The notes under the pieces: model-generated
The model's input: the letters and a program-made list of their open reading frames with translations, nothing else
The model's database searches: none
Told to the model about the DNA's origin: nothing
Origin: a bacterium
GTDB taxonomy: Bacteria > Auribacterota > UBA3054
Assembly (NCBI GenBank): GCA_017557885.1
Contig: JAFYXV010000002.1
Coordinates: 441,056 to 505,055 of the forward strand
Length of the DNA stretch: 64,000 nucleotides
Direction of reading: 5' to 3'
Position numbers and translations under genes: made by a program
Shown: positions 35,481-44,409 of the stretch, piece after piece
Numbering within the stretch: position 1 is the first letter of the stretch
Layout of the letters: each line of letters opens with the position of its first letter

Positions 35481-36338
35481 ATGAATTTCCGTTTTTGCCT
35501 GCTTTTGCTTTTCCTTTTGTGCCCCCTCGCGGCGTTATCCGAGGAGGACAGCGCCTCCGCTGCAGCCAAGCCCGCGGCCGCCAAGGTCGTGCTTGACCCC
35601 GCCGCAAAGGAGGACGCCAAGGCCATAGTGGACAGCGCCCGCCCCGCCGGCGCCTCGGAATTCCAGCAGGAAAAAACGGAAGCGGCTCCGCTTTCCCACT
35701 CAAGCGCGGAAAACTCCACCAACGTTACTGTGAGATCGGAAGCGAAGGTTCCCCAGAAAGTGGAAACGCCGAAGGAGAAAAAGGAAAAGAACGAACGGAT
35801 AAACGTGGCCATGGACATTGCGGTCTGGCAGAAGGTCTATCTGGAATCCGAGACCCAGTGCGTCTGGCGGGCGGAAAGCGACTCCATCGTGGAGGACCTT
35901 CTGACCTCCGTGCAGGCGCCGGCCACCATAACCTTCGGGCCGAAGGATCTTCTGAGGATCGACTACGGCGGAGAGCTGGCTTACCGGGCCGATTATTCCA
36001 ACGGCATTCTTTCAGTCTCCTTCACCGGCTCCCCCCTGAGCGACAAAAGACTGCTGCGCCCCTTCGAGTATCCCTGGGACGATCTTCTGGGAATTCCCAT
36101 CCAGGGGTCCCTCACGAACTATTACACCGGAGCCTTCCGGGACGGGGAGCTCTGGCGCTATGATTTCGTGCTTTTGCCGGAAGCGCAGCTGAGGTTGAGA
36201 AAAGATTACAACCAGTATTCCTATGTGGCCCTGCGCCGCCACGTCTGGTTCGACAAAACGAAGCAGCGCATCGTGAAGACCTACCGCCGGGCCCTGGACG
36301 GCTCGGAAACGACTTTAATGTTCAAAGTCGAAGAATAG
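35481..36338 (+). CDS. Exported protein with possible LolA-like fold
   Basis: Protein of 285 aa with a signal peptide (FRFCLLLLFLLCPLAAL, cleavage near residue 20) and a low-complexity Ala/Glu/Lys region to about residue 105. The rest is beta-rich (QCVWRAESDSIVEDLL, ITFGPKDLLRIDYGGELAY, RRHVWFDKTKQRIVKTYR); alternating strands ending in VWFD and a final beta strand recall the LolA/LolB-like fold of outer-membrane lipoprotein carriers, but I see no defining motif. It begins five bases after folE, so transcription with it is likely. Function not assigned. Confidence 0.7.
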   Translation: MNFRFCLLLLFLLCPLAALSEEDSASAAAKPAAAKVVLDPAAKEDAKAIVDSARPAGASEFQQEKTEAAPLSHSSAENSTNVTVRSEAKVPQKVETPKEKKEKNERINVAMDIAVWQKVYLESETQCVWRAESDSIVEDLLTSVQAPATITFGPKDLLRIDYGGELAYRADYSNGILSVSFTGSPLSDKRLLRPFEYPWDDLLGIPIQGSLTNYYTGAFRDGELWRYDFVLLPEAQLRLRKDYNQYSYVALRRHVWFDKTKQRIVKTYRRALDGSETTLMFKVEE

Positions 36339-36368
36339 TTTAATGTTTATTTTTCTCTTGGGGGACAA

Positions 36369-38159
36369 ATGAGATCTATCTGGAGCGCCGCCGTCGTTCT
36401 GACGTTGCTGATTTCCGCTTTGAACTCTTCCGCCGTCGGCAATCTTGATTTAAAGGTGGCCGTGGTCACCCACAATCCCTGGATGACGAACGTGGCGGAG
36501 ATAGCGAGAGGACGGAGGCTGAACGCCACTTTCGGCTGGCCCATCGGCTACAACATGGCCAAAGACCAGGCCAGCTGGTGGTTCGAAGCATCGCAGGGCA
36601 TGGTGAAGGTCACCTTTGTGACGAACGTCGTGCTGGCGACCTGGCCGCGCTTTATTAGCGGAGACCGTTTCACGCCGCAAATGTATTACGACATGCGCAA
36701 GAAAGGCGTCAAGCCTCCCTTTAACACGAGCTTCACCTTCGACTATATGTATTTTTACACCAACGAGTGCCCCTGGATCGTTGAGTATGTGAACAAGGGG
36801 ATCATCGATCAGATCTGGCTCTACAGTTTCCCTGAAGGCGGCTGCTACGAGACGCGTTTGAACGGCTGGGGCGCCGACTACTGCAATTCCAACGGCCTGG
36901 GAACGCTGGATTCCGAGAAGGTCTTCATGATGTGCACCCCCAGCGTGGAAAGGACCGACACGCCCATGGAGAATTTCGGGCACGCCGCGGAAAGTATGCT
37001 CCACACCAGGTGGGACTGCAGCTATATCAACTACCATCCCTGGCGGGATTATTCGAAGAAGAACGATTTCGTGCTCTTCAACATGAACTACGCCATCGAC
37101 CCCAACAACATCCAGGTCGGAACAGTGCATTACGCCCCCAACTCCACCAACGACTATTTGTGGGGCATGAAGAATTACGTGGACTGCTACGCGGACAACT
37201 GGTACAACTATCCCGATCTCTCCGGTCCGGCCAGGTCCATGAACTGCTCGGAATGGGGAGGCGGCGTCAACCACAAGCACAAGATCTGGTGGTTCAAACA
37301 TTTTCCCCAGAAGGTGGGGCTGCACAGAGGGCAGGTGATGAACTGGCTCTGCGTCTATCTCAACCCCGCCAAAGCCGCCCATCCGATAGGCGTCGGGGAG
37401 ACGATAGAGCAAGAGGACGTGGACCTCGCGGGCTTCTTCCCCTTCTCCTTTGAGCTGCCGCCCGGCACTACCCAGGCGGTGGTAAAAGTGACGGCCGGCA
37501 TCCCGGTGGAATTCGGCATTCGTAAGAAATACGTGCCCATGAACAGCCGCAACTACATGATCACGGGTCCAAACAACGCTTACGAGGAATGGACGTATCT
37601 CAGGAGCACCGAGAAAATATGGACGCTGACGGAGGGCAACTGTTTCGGACAGGCGCTGACGGGAAGATGGTACATCACCTTCGGCAAAGCCTACGACTAC
37701 TCCCTCTCCCGCCCCTTCGACGACAACACCAATTATGTCGTCAGCGTGGAAGCCTGGCCGAAAGTTGTTAACGCCGAACCAATGGAGCTGGAGATCACCA
37801 AGCCCCTGGAGGGCGAGCGTCTGGATTCCGCCTCGCAAATTCGCTGGGAGGCCGTAAACTCTCCCTCGGACGGCTTGCTGTCTTTCAACCTTGCCTATTC
37901 CACCAACGACTTCCTCGGCCCCTGGATCGAGATCTGCGAGGACTACGCCTTCGAACTGAAATCCCCTTACAGTTGGAAATCTTTCCCGGACGGCGTCAAA
38001 AGCGACAAATCCAGGATCAGGATCATCGCCAGGGATCTCCACGGCAACGCCTGCACCAACTATTCCGGACTTTTCGGGATCCGCCTGGACCCGGTGCCGG
38101 AACCGGCCCTGGCGCTCTTTATGCTGGCTCTTTTTGGTATAATCGTTCGCAAAATTTAA
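36369..38159 (+). CDS. Large secreted protein with PEP-CTERM sorting tail
   Basis: Protein of 596 aa with a signal peptide (MRSIWSAAVVLTLLISALNS) and a C-terminal PEP-CTERM signal: VPEPALALFMLALFGII and basic RKI end. The proline-glutamate-proline motif, hydrophobic helix and Arg/Lys are complete, so it should be processed by an exosortase. The body is rich in Trp, Tyr, Asn and Cys (for example YFYTNECPWIVEYV, CSEWGGGVNHKHKIWWFKH) and I recognise no enzyme family; a histidine-rich HKHKIWWFKHF might bind metal. Residues of about 470-570 look like a beta-sandwich. No exosortase is seen in the window. GGGGGAC lies before the ATG. Confidence 0.82.
   Translation: MRSIWSAAVVLTLLISALNSSAVGNLDLKVAVVTHNPWMTNVAEIARGRRLNATFGWPIGYNMAKDQASWWFEASQGMVKVTFVTNVVLATWPRFISGDRFTPQMYYDMRKKGVKPPFNTSFTFDYMYFYTNECPWIVEYVNKGIIDQIWLYSFPEGGCYETRLNGWGADYCNSNGLGTLDSEKVFMMCTPSVERTDTPMENFGHAAESMLHTRWDCSYINYHPWRDYSKKNDFVLFNMNYAIDPNNIQVGTVHYAPNSTNDYLWGMKNYVDCYADNWYNYPDLSGPARSMNCSEWGGGVNHKHKIWWFKHFPQKVGLHRGQVMNWLCVYLNPAKAAHPIGVGETIEQEDVDLAGFFPFSFELPPGTTQAVVKVTAGIPVEFGIRKKYVPMNSRNYMITGPNNAYEEWTYLRSTEKIWTLTEGNCFGQALTGRWYITFGKAYDYSLSRPFDDNTNYVVSVEAWPKVVNAEPMELEITKPLEGERLDSASQIRWEAVNSPSDGLLSFNLAYSTNDFLGPWIEICEDYAFELKSPYSWKSFPDGVKSDKSRIRIIARDLHGNACTNYSGLFGIRLDPVPEPALALFMLALFGIIVRKI
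38135..38143 (+). promoter_or_regulatory. Extended -10 promoter of pckG
   Basis: TGG plus consensus TATAAT (38138-38143) lies within the last codons of the PEP-CTERM gene and 43 bases before the pckG start, giving it separate transcription. No -35 is evident. Confidence 0.5.
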
Positions 38160-38186
38160 AGTTCTACTCTCTTTGAGGATACATTC

Positions 38187-40145
38187 ATGGCAATTGTCAA
38201 AACACCAAAATTCACCAACGAAAAAGTTTTCGCTTGGGTCGACAAATGGAACAAAGTCTGCACCCCCGACAAGATCGTTGTCGTAAAGGGGACAAAAGAA
38301 GAGCATCTTTCTATCTGCGAAATGATGGTTAAAAAAGGCCAGTTCATAAAGCTGGATCCCAAGAAGCGCCCCGACTGCTACCTGGCCAGATCGCATGAAA
38401 GCGACGTGGCTAGAGTGGAAGGCCGCACCTTCATCTGTTCAAAATCTGAAATAGACGCCGGCCCGACCAACCACTGGATGGACCCCGAGGAAATGAAGAA
38501 ACGGATGCTGAAGGCTTACTCCGGCTGCATGAAGGGCCGCACGATGTACGTTATACCCTACGCCATGGGCCCCATCGGCAACCCCATAACCCAGTACGGC
38601 ATCGAAATAACCGACTCGCCTTACGTGGTCGTCAACATGAACATCATGACCAGGACCGGCTCCGACGTATTGAAACACCTCGGCAAGGACGGCTCGTTTA
38701 TCCCCTGCATCCATTCCGTCGGCGCGCCTTTGAAAAAAGGCCAGAAGGACGTCGCCTGGCCCTGCGCCAAAAAGATCGAGGACAAATATATCACCCAGTT
38801 CCCGGAAGACGGCGAGATCTGGTCCTTCGGCTCAGGCTACGGCGGCAACGCGCTCCTGGGGAAGAAGTGCTTCGCTCTGCGCATCGCCAGCAAGCTGGCT
38901 AAGGACCAGGGCTGGATGGCCGAGCACATGCTGATCCTGACTTTGACTTCGCCAGAAAAGAAGCAGTATCACGTGACGGCCGCTTTCCCCTCGGCCTGCG
39001 GCAAGACCAACCTTGCCATGATGCTGCCGAAATTGCCGGGCTGGAAGCTGCAGACTATCGGCGACGACATCGCCTGGCTCAAGCCCGGATCTGACGGCCG
39101 CCTTTACGCCATCAACCCCGAGAACGGCTTCTTCGGCGTCGCTCCCGGCACTTCCAACGACTCCAACCCGAACGCCCTGAAATCCTGCAAGAAGGGCACG
39201 ATCTTCACCAACGTCGTCTTGACTCCCGACGGCGACATCTGGTGGGAGGACATGGGCGTCAAGGCGCCCAAGGAAGGCGTTGACTGGAAAGGCAACCCCT
39301 GCTACGTCTGCGCGGACGACCCCTACCGCATGGGGCCCAAGCCCGGCATGACCAAAAAGGAGATCAAGGAGCTGGGCTACGTGGCGGCGCACAAGAACAG
39401 CCGCTTCACCGCCCCCGCCGAGAACTGCCCGGTCCTGGACAAGGCCGGCTTCAACGGGCTCTATAAAGGCAAACCCACCGGCGTGCCTATCGACGCCATA
39501 CTCTTCGGCGGCCGCAGGCCTTCCACCATTCCTCTGGTCAACGAGGCCAAGAGCTGGACCCACGGCGTCTTTTTGGGCTCCGCCGCCGGCTCCGAAGTGA
39601 CCGCCGCGGTCATCTCCGACCAGATCGGAAAAGTCCGCCGCGACCCGATGGCCATGCTGCCCTTCTTCGGCTACAACGTCGCCGACTATTTCCAGCACTG
39701 GCTCGAGATGGAGCGCACCTCCCCCGACGCGACGAAGCTTCCCAGGATCTATTTCGTCAACTGGTTCCGCAAGACCAGTGACGGCAAATTCATGTGGCCG
39801 GGCTTCGGCGACAACAGCCGCGTCCTGAAGTGGATCTGCCAGAGGATCGAAGGCAAGGTGAAAGCCAACGAGACCGCCATCGGAAACCTGCCTTTCGCCA
39901 AGGACATAGACCTTACGAATAACGAGGGCAGGGAGGGCTTCACCGTCGATCCCAAGATGCTCTCGGAGATCTTGAAGGTCGATGTGGAAGGCTGGAAGAA
40001 AGAGATCGCCACGGTGGGCGCCTCCTACGACGAATACGACGCCAAACCCTCGAAGGACAGCCAAGTTATCTCCAAGACCGCCCACCGGGTACCCAAGGCC
40101 CTGCGCCAGGTCCTGGCGGATGTTGCGGCGGGGCTTGAAATCTAG
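38187..40145 (+). CDS. pckG: Phosphoenolpyruvate carboxykinase (GTP)
   Basis: Interconverts oxaloacetate and phosphoenolpyruvate using GTP/GDP and a metal; 652 aa, a little longer than the usual 600-620. The P-loop FPSACGKTNLAMM holds the GTP phosphate; GDDIAWL contains the metal-binding Asp; RSHESDVARVEGRTFICS and the substrate loop YGGNALLGKKC are conserved. In fermentative anaerobes it often runs towards oxaloacetate with CO2 fixation and succinate formation. The gene is preceded by its own extended -10 promoter. Confidence 0.96.
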   Translation: MAIVKTPKFTNEKVFAWVDKWNKVCTPDKIVVVKGTKEEHLSICEMMVKKGQFIKLDPKKRPDCYLARSHESDVARVEGRTFICSKSEIDAGPTNHWMDPEEMKKRMLKAYSGCMKGRTMYVIPYAMGPIGNPITQYGIEITDSPYVVVNMNIMTRTGSDVLKHLGKDGSFIPCIHSVGAPLKKGQKDVAWPCAKKIEDKYITQFPEDGEIWSFGSGYGGNALLGKKCFALRIASKLAKDQGWMAEHMLILTLTSPEKKQYHVTAAFPSACGKTNLAMMLPKLPGWKLQTIGDDIAWLKPGSDGRLYAINPENGFFGVAPGTSNDSNPNALKSCKKGTIFTNVVLTPDGDIWWEDMGVKAPKEGVDWKGNPCYVCADDPYRMGPKPGMTKKEIKELGYVAAHKNSRFTAPAENCPVLDKAGFNGLYKGKPTGVPIDAILFGGRRPSTIPLVNEAKSWTHGVFLGSAAGSEVTAAVISDQIGKVRRDPMAMLPFFGYNVADYFQHWLEMERTSPDATKLPRIYFVNWFRKTSDGKFMWPGFGDNSRVLKWICQRIEGKVKANETAIGNLPFAKDIDLTNNEGREGFTVDPKMLSEILKVDVEGWKKEIATVGASYDEYDAKPSKDSQVISKTAHRVPKALRQVLADVAAGLEI

Positions 40146-40154
40146 CCGGGTATT

Positions 40155-40163
40155 TGGTAATAT
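40155..40163 (+). promoter_or_regulatory. Extended -10 before the HicB-like gene
   Basis: TGG plus TAATAT (40158-40163) ends nine bases before the ATG at 40173. Transcription would begin within a few bases of the start codon. Confidence 0.4.
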
Positions 40164-40172
40164 ATCCTTCCT

Positions 40173-40457
40173 ATGAATTGTGATATGTGTTTTTCCATCA
40201 AGCTCCGTCAGGACAGGGACGGCCTTTTTTGCGCCCTTTGCCCTGAACTGGGCCTAATGGCAAACGGCAGGAACAGAGCGGAAGCTTCCGACCGCCTCAC
40301 CTCCCTCATCATGGAGTGGCTCGAGCGCCGGCAGTCTTTCGACAAGGACAGGGAGCATCTCCCCTCCGTTTCCGGGAGCGACTACGACGTCTTCCCGCTT
40401 TCCACGGGGCAGGAGACCAAGCTTCTGATCGTTCCCAAAGACCGTTTGCTGAACTGA
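40173..40457 (+). CDS. HicB-like small protein without HicA partner
   Basis: Protein of 94 aa. The first 50 residues follow the HicB partial-RNase-H fold: CFSIKLRQDRDGLFCALCPELGL then NRAEASDRLTSLI, that is strand, Asp-Gly turn, CPEL, and the helix after it. No HicA toxin or DNA-binding tail is seen next to it, and the C-terminal half (LPSVSGSDYDVFPL) is not the usual one. It may be an orphan HicB or a relative with another role. It has no ribosome site, in keeping with the close promoter. Confidence 0.65.
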   Translation: MNCDMCFSIKLRQDRDGLFCALCPELGLMANGRNRAEASDRLTSLIMEWLERRQSFDKDREHLPSVSGSDYDVFPLSTGQETKLLIVPKDRLLN

Positions 40458-40494
40458 GGGAAAAATTAACCATAAAAAATTTTATTGATCTGCT

Positions 40495-41205
40495 TTGAAA
40501 CTGGGCGTTAACATTGATCACGTGGCTACCCTGCGCCAGGCGCGGGGAGGCCAGTCTCCGGAGCCCGTCTTTGCCGCCGCTTTGGCGGAACAGGCCGGCG
40601 CCTCCGGGATCACGGTGCATTTGCGTGAAGATCGCCGCCACATCCAGGATCGCGACGTTTTCCTTCTGAAGGAGACCGTTCAGACGAAACTTAACCTGGA
40701 GATGGCCGTGAACGCCGAGGTCATGGAAGTGGCTCTGCAAGTTAAGCCTCACTGCGCTTGTCTGGTCCCCGAAAGACGCCAGGAACTTACCACCGAAGGC
40801 GGTCTGGACGTGGCGGGCAGCCTCGCGCAGGTGCGCAGCTGCATCGTCAAGATGCAGAGCGTCGGCACCGTCGTGAGCCTGTTTATCGCGCCGGAAGAAG
40901 AGCAGATCATAGCGGCGGCAAAATCCGGGGCGCAGTTCGTGGAACTGCACACCGGCTCTTTTGCCAACGCTAAAGGCGAAAGCGACCAGCAGAGGGAGCT
41001 GACGCGTCTTATCGAAGCGGCGGAAAAAGCCCATTCCCTGGGCCTGAGAGTCAACGCGGGCCACGGCCTGGACTACTTCAACGCTTCCTGGATGCACCAC
41101 GTTCCCTACCTGGAAGAGCTCAACATCGGCCACTCCATCATCTCCCGCGCCGTCTTTATTGGCCTTCCCCAGGCGGTGAAGGAGATGCTGGCCATCATCG
41201 AATGA
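40495..41205 (+). CDS. pdxJ: Pyridoxine 5'-phosphate synthase
   Basis: TIM-barrel enzyme, 236 aa, closing the vitamin B6 ring from 3-amino-2-oxopropyl phosphate and deoxyxylulose 5-phosphate. Signatures: [42 protein letters not shown], and [11 protein letters not shown] near the C-terminus. The start must be TTG at 40495: the only stop-free frame begins with it (TGA at 40486-40488) and the family N-terminus follows directly. No ribosome site is seen, so expression is probably low. Its DXP-dependent route differs from PdxS/PdxT. Confidence 0.94.
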   Translation: MKLGVNIDHVATLRQARGGQSPEPVFAAALAEQAGASGITVHLREDRRHIQDRDVFLLKETVQTKLNLEMAVNAEVMEVALQVKPHCACLVPERRQELTTEGGLDVAGSLAQVRSCIVKMQSVGTVVSLFIAPEEEQIIAAAKSGAQFVELHTGSFANAKGESDQQRELTRLIEAAEKAHSLGLRVNAGHGLDYFNASWMHHVPYLEELNIGHSIISRAVFIGLPQAVKEMLAIIE

Positions 41206-41260
41206 TCTGCGTTTTTCGCATTTCAGATACAAATTAACCAACCTCAAAATAACCAAGGCG

Positions 41261-41287
41261 TCCGCCCGAAGATCTATTCGCGGCGGA
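41261..41287 (+). promoter_or_regulatory. Stem-loop in the rpsB leader
   Basis: TCCGCCCGAA (41261-41270) pairs with TTCG-C-GGCGGA (41277-41287) with one bulged base and loop GATCTA, ending 21 bases before the rpsB start. Leaders of rpsB-tsf often hold the S2 autoregulatory site; whether this stem is that site is inference. Confidence 0.45.
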
Positions 41288-41308
41288 GTCTGAACAAAAG
41301 GAACATTT

Positions 41309-42163
41309 ATGTCCGTTATTTCCATTCAGGAACTTCTGGAAGCCGGAGTCCATTTCGGTCACCAGAGACGCAAACGCAACCCGAAGATGATCCCTTACAT
41401 CTTTGAGGAACGCAAAGGCATCCACATCATCGACCTGAGGAAGACTCAGCGCTTCCTGGACTATGCCACCCAGTTCGCCCGTCTGGTGGCCCAAAAGGGC
41501 GGCAAAGTCCTCTTCGTCTGCACGAAGCTCCAGTCCAAGACCATCGTGGCCGAGCAGGCCAAGAACTGCCAGATGCCCTACGTGTGCGAACGCTGGCTGG
41601 GCGGCACCTTAACGAACCTCCGCACCATCCGTCAGTCCGTCCGCCGCATGAACGAGATCGAAGATCTCCAGAAGAAAGGCCTCTTCCAGCAGCTGCCCAA
41701 GAAAGAGCAGGCTGTCATGAGCAGAGAGTATGACAAGTTCAACAAGAACCTCTGCGGTCTCAGAGACCTCCAGGAAGCTCCCGCCGCCATCTTCATCGTC
41801 GACGTCAACAAAGAACGCATCGCCGTCACCGAAGCCAAGAAACTGGGCATCCCCGTCATCGCTCTCTGCGACACCAACGGCAACCCCGACAACGCCGACT
41901 TCGTCATCCCCGGCAACGACGACACCATCAGCTCCGTGACGCTCATCACGACCACGATCGCCAAAGCCATCAACGAAGGCCGCGTCTATTTCGAGGAAGT
42001 CGAGAAGCAGCGCAAGGAGCGCGAACTCCTGGAAAAGGAACAGGAAAAAGCCCAGCAGAAGCAGCGCAGTGAAAAGCGCGGCGAAAAACGTGCTGAAAAA
42101 GAACCCAAGGCCGCTCCCAAGGAAGCCGCTGAAAGCGCTCCCCAGGAAGCCCCCAAGGAATAA
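41309..42163 (+). CDS. rpsB: 30S ribosomal protein S2
   Basis: Protein of 284 aa; the conserved S2 body ends near residue 228, and a Lys/Glu/Ala/Gln-rich tail of about 55 residues follows (ELLEKEQEKAQQKQRSEKRG and so on), absent from E. coli S2 (241 aa). The body shows LLEAGVHFGHQRRKRNPKM, CERWLGGTLTN and FVIPGNDDTISSV. AAAGGAAC lies before the ATG. The order rpsB-tsf is universal. The charged tail is likely disordered and could contact rRNA or S1. Confidence 0.97.
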   Translation: MSVISIQELLEAGVHFGHQRRKRNPKMIPYIFEERKGIHIIDLRKTQRFLDYATQFARLVAQKGGKVLFVCTKLQSKTIVAEQAKNCQMPYVCERWLGGTLTNLRTIRQSVRRMNEIEDLQKKGLFQQLPKKEQAVMSREYDKFNKNLCGLRDLQEAPAAIFIVDVNKERIAVTEAKKLGIPVIALCDTNGNPDNADFVIPGNDDTISSVTLITTTIAKAINEGRVYFEEVEKQRKERELLEKEQEKAQQKQRSEKRGEKRAEKEPKAAPKEAAESAPQEAPKE

Positions 42164-42199
42164 CATAAAATTAACGAACAACAATACAGGAATATACAT

Positions 42200-42796
42200 A
42201 TGGCCGAAATTACTGCCAAACTGGTCAACCAACTGCGCGAGCTTACCCAAGCCGGCATGATGGACTGCAAAAAAGCCCTGGTCGAAGCCGAGGGCGACAT
42301 GGAAAAAGCCAAAGAGATCTTAAGAAAGCGCGGCGTGGCGAAAGCCGTCAAGAAGGCCACCCGCTCCACCAATGAAGGCGTCGTGGCCAGCTACATCCAC
42401 TCCAACAGCAAAGTTGGCGTGCTCATCGAAGTGGCCTGCGAATCCGACTTCGTGGCCAAGAACGAACTGTTCCAGGAGATGGTCAAGGACCTGACGATCC
42501 AGATCGCCTCCATGGCTCCCCAGTACGTTTCCCGCGAACAGGTCCCCGCCGAAGTGGTCGAGAAGGAAAAAGCCTTCTACCGCGAGGAAGTGGCCAACAA
42601 GCCCGCCAACATCCAGGACAAGATCATCGAAGGCAAACTCGAGAAATTCTATTCCGAGATCTGCCTCGTTGACCAGCCCTTCGTGAAAGACGACAAGATA
42701 AAGATCAATGATCTCATCAAAGGCGTCATCGCGAAGCTGGGCGAGAACATGGTCGTTCGCCGCTTCGTCCGTTACCAGGTCGGCGAAGAGCTGTAA
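42200..42796 (+). CDS. tsf: Elongation factor Ts
   Basis: Nucleotide exchange factor for EF-Tu, 198 aa, the short form similar to that of Thermus (about 196 aa), lacking one of the two core repeats of E. coli EF-Ts (283 aa). The N-terminal UBA-like part reads LVNQLRELTQAGMMDCKKAL and the TDFV motif is SDFVAKNELF. It lies 36 bases after rpsB in the same unit, which ends at a strong terminator just after this gene. Confidence 0.96.
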   Translation: MAEITAKLVNQLRELTQAGMMDCKKALVEAEGDMEKAKEILRKRGVAKAVKKATRSTNEGVVASYIHSNSKVGVLIEVACESDFVAKNELFQEMVKDLTIQIASMAPQYVSREQVPAEVVEKEKAFYREEVANKPANIQDKIIEGKLEKFYSEICLVDQPFVKDDKIKINDLIKGVIAKLGENMVVRRFVRYQVGEEL

Positions 42797-42802
42797 ATCA
42801 TT

Positions 42803-42835
42803 AAAAAGAGCGCCCCGCGAGGCGCTCTTTTTTTT
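42803..42835 (+). terminator. Intrinsic terminator after tsf
   Basis: A 12-bp stem AAAAAGAGCGCC (42803-42814) with GGCGCTCTTTTT (42821-42832), loop CCGCGA, and T-run to 42835. It separates rpsB-tsf from pyrH. Confidence 0.92.
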
Positions 42836-42860
42836 AAGCTAAAACTAAAAAAGAGATCCT

Positions 42861-43565
42861 ATGCAATTCAAACGCGTGCTGCTGAAACTCAGCGGAGAAG
42901 TTCTGGGCGGCGCTTCCGGAACGGGCCTTGATCCGGAAGCTTTGAGCCGGGTGGCCAAAGAGATCAAAGAAGCGGCCGAGACCAAAACAGAGATCGCCAT
43001 CGTCGTGGGCGGCGGCAATTTCTTCCGCGGGCTTTCGGAAAAGGGCCACAAAATGGACCGCGTGTCCGCCGATTACATCGGCATGCTGGGGACCGTCATG
43101 AACGCCCTGGCTCTGAAAGATTTTCTTACGGCGGAAGGCGTGGCGGCGGAAGTCATGTCGGCTGTCGAGATGCCGCGCCTAGCCAACCTCGTCCAGCCCC
43201 TGAAAGCGAAAAAATGGCTTGCCAAGGGCAAGATCGTCATCTTCGCTGGCGGCACGGGACACCCCTTCTTCTCTACCGACACCACGGCGGCCTTGAGAGC
43301 GGCCGAAGTGGGCGCGGAAGTCGTCATGAAAGGCACGAAAGTGGACGGCGTTTACACAGCGGACCCAATGAAGGACGCGTCTGCCAAAAGGCTGCCCGAA
43401 CTCACCTACGACGAAGTTCTGGAAAAGCGCCTGAACGTCATGGATCTCACTTCCATCACGATGTGCCGCCAGAACGGCATCAAGATCATGGTCTTCGACA
43501 TGCGCGCTCCCGGAAACATTGCGAAAGTTCTGAGGGGCGAAGCGAACTGTTCCATCATAAGCTGA
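42861..43565 (+). CDS. pyrH: UMP kinase
   Basis: Amino acid kinase fold enzyme, 234 aa, phosphorylating UMP to UDP. KRVLLKLSGEVLGG begins it, GGGNFFRGL binds the substrate, FAGGTGHPFFSTDTTAALRA and TKVDGVYTADPMKD are the hallmark blocks. It follows rpsB-tsf as in most bacteria, but the usual next gene frr (ribosome recycling factor) is replaced by a superoxide reductase gene 27 bases on. No promoter is obvious, so some read-through of the tsf terminator may be needed. Confidence 0.96.
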   Translation: MQFKRVLLKLSGEVLGGASGTGLDPEALSRVAKEIKEAAETKTEIAIVVGGGNFFRGLSEKGHKMDRVSADYIGMLGTVMNALALKDFLTAEGVAAEVMSAVEMPRLANLVQPLKAKKWLAKGKIVIFAGGTGHPFFSTDTTAALRAAEVGAEVVMKGTKVDGVYTADPMKDASAKRLPELTYDEVLEKRLNVMDLTSITMCRQNGIKIMVFDMRAPGNIAKVLRGEANCSIIS

Positions 43566-43592
43566 AAATTTAACGCTAAAAGGAGTTCAACT

Positions 43593-43970
43593 ATGACCGA
43601 ACTGAAATTCTACCAATGCAAACACTGCGGCAACATCATTGCTTTCGCCAAATCGAGCGGCGTTCCCGTCGTCTGCTGCGGCGAAAAAATGGAGGAACTC
43701 GTTCCCAACACCACCGACGCTTCGGTTGAAAAACACGTGCCGGTAGTTTCCATCGAAGGGAACAAAGTCACCGTATCCGTCGGCTCCGCGCCCCATCCCA
43801 TGACGGAAGCGCATTACATCGAATGGATCGCCATCCAGACCAAGAACGGCAACCAGAGGAAGGCCCTGACGCCTTCTGACGAGCCGAAGGCTGAGTTCCC
43901 TCTCCTGCCCGGCGACGAAGTCATCCAGGCCCTGGCTTACTGCAATCTGCACGGCCTTTGGAAAAAGTAA
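43593..43970 (+). CDS. dfx: Desulfoferrodoxin (two-iron superoxide reductase)
   Basis: Reduces superoxide to hydrogen peroxide without making oxygen; 125 aa. The N-terminal desulforedoxin site has Cys9, Cys12, Cys28 and Cys29 around one iron; the catalytic Fe(His4Cys) site is His48, His68, His74, Cys117 and His120 (CNLHGLW). All ligands are present. Such enzymes are typical of anaerobes and microaerophiles. AAAAGGAG lies before the ATG. A rubredoxin, the usual electron donor, is not in the window. Confidence 0.97.
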   Translation: MTELKFYQCKHCGNIIAFAKSSGVPVVCCGEKMEELVPNTTDASVEKHVPVVSIEGNKVTVSVGSAPHPMTEAHYIEWIAIQTKNGNQRKALTPSDEPKAEFPLLPGDEVIQALAYCNLHGLWKK

Positions 43971-43974
43971 TTAG

Positions 43975-44409
43975 ATGAGGCCTGCTCATTTTGCCAGGTT
44001 GGCGATCGTAATGGCCCTGTTTTTCGCCGCGGGGCATCTGATTTACGCCGGGGCGCTCTATACGGCCAAAGACGATCAAGCGAAGATCGAAAAGGTCGAG
44101 ACGACGCGCCAGGCGGCGCCCTTCGCCCTCGATATTCTTCTTGTCCTGGGAGTTTATTTCACGGGGCTTCTGGCCTCTTCGGTCAAGAAGTCCCCTAATA
44201 TTATTTCCCGCAAGCGCCAGTACACGATCCTCTGCTTCTTGCTGCTGGTTTTCTTGGCGCTCATTATCTGGCGGACCGGACAGGAGCCGCTTATACGTCC
44301 CATAATGAGGCGCCACGTCTTCATGGCGGTGGTCTTCGCGCTTTTGGGCCTTTACAATAAACGGCACTTCGCCCTGACAAAGGAAGAGGAGGCCGAATAT
44401 GAAAGGTAA
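43975..44409 (+). CDS. Small four-TM membrane protein
   Basis: Protein of 144 aa with hydrophobic segments near residues 10-28, 50-66, 83-98 and 112-126 and basic loops (SVKKSPNIISRKRQ, RPIMRRH). No family is recognised. It begins four bases after the superoxide reductase gene and overlaps the next gene, a lipoprotein, by 11 bases, so it belongs to a pyrH-dfx-membrane protein-lipoprotein-rlmN string. Function unknown. Confidence 0.75.
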   Translation: MRPAHFARLAIVMALFFAAGHLIYAGALYTAKDDQAKIEKVETTRQAAPFALDILLVLGVYFTGLLASSVKKSPNIISRKRQYTILCFLLLVFLALIIWRTGQEPLIRPIMRRHVFMAVVFALLGLYNKRHFALTKEEEAEYER

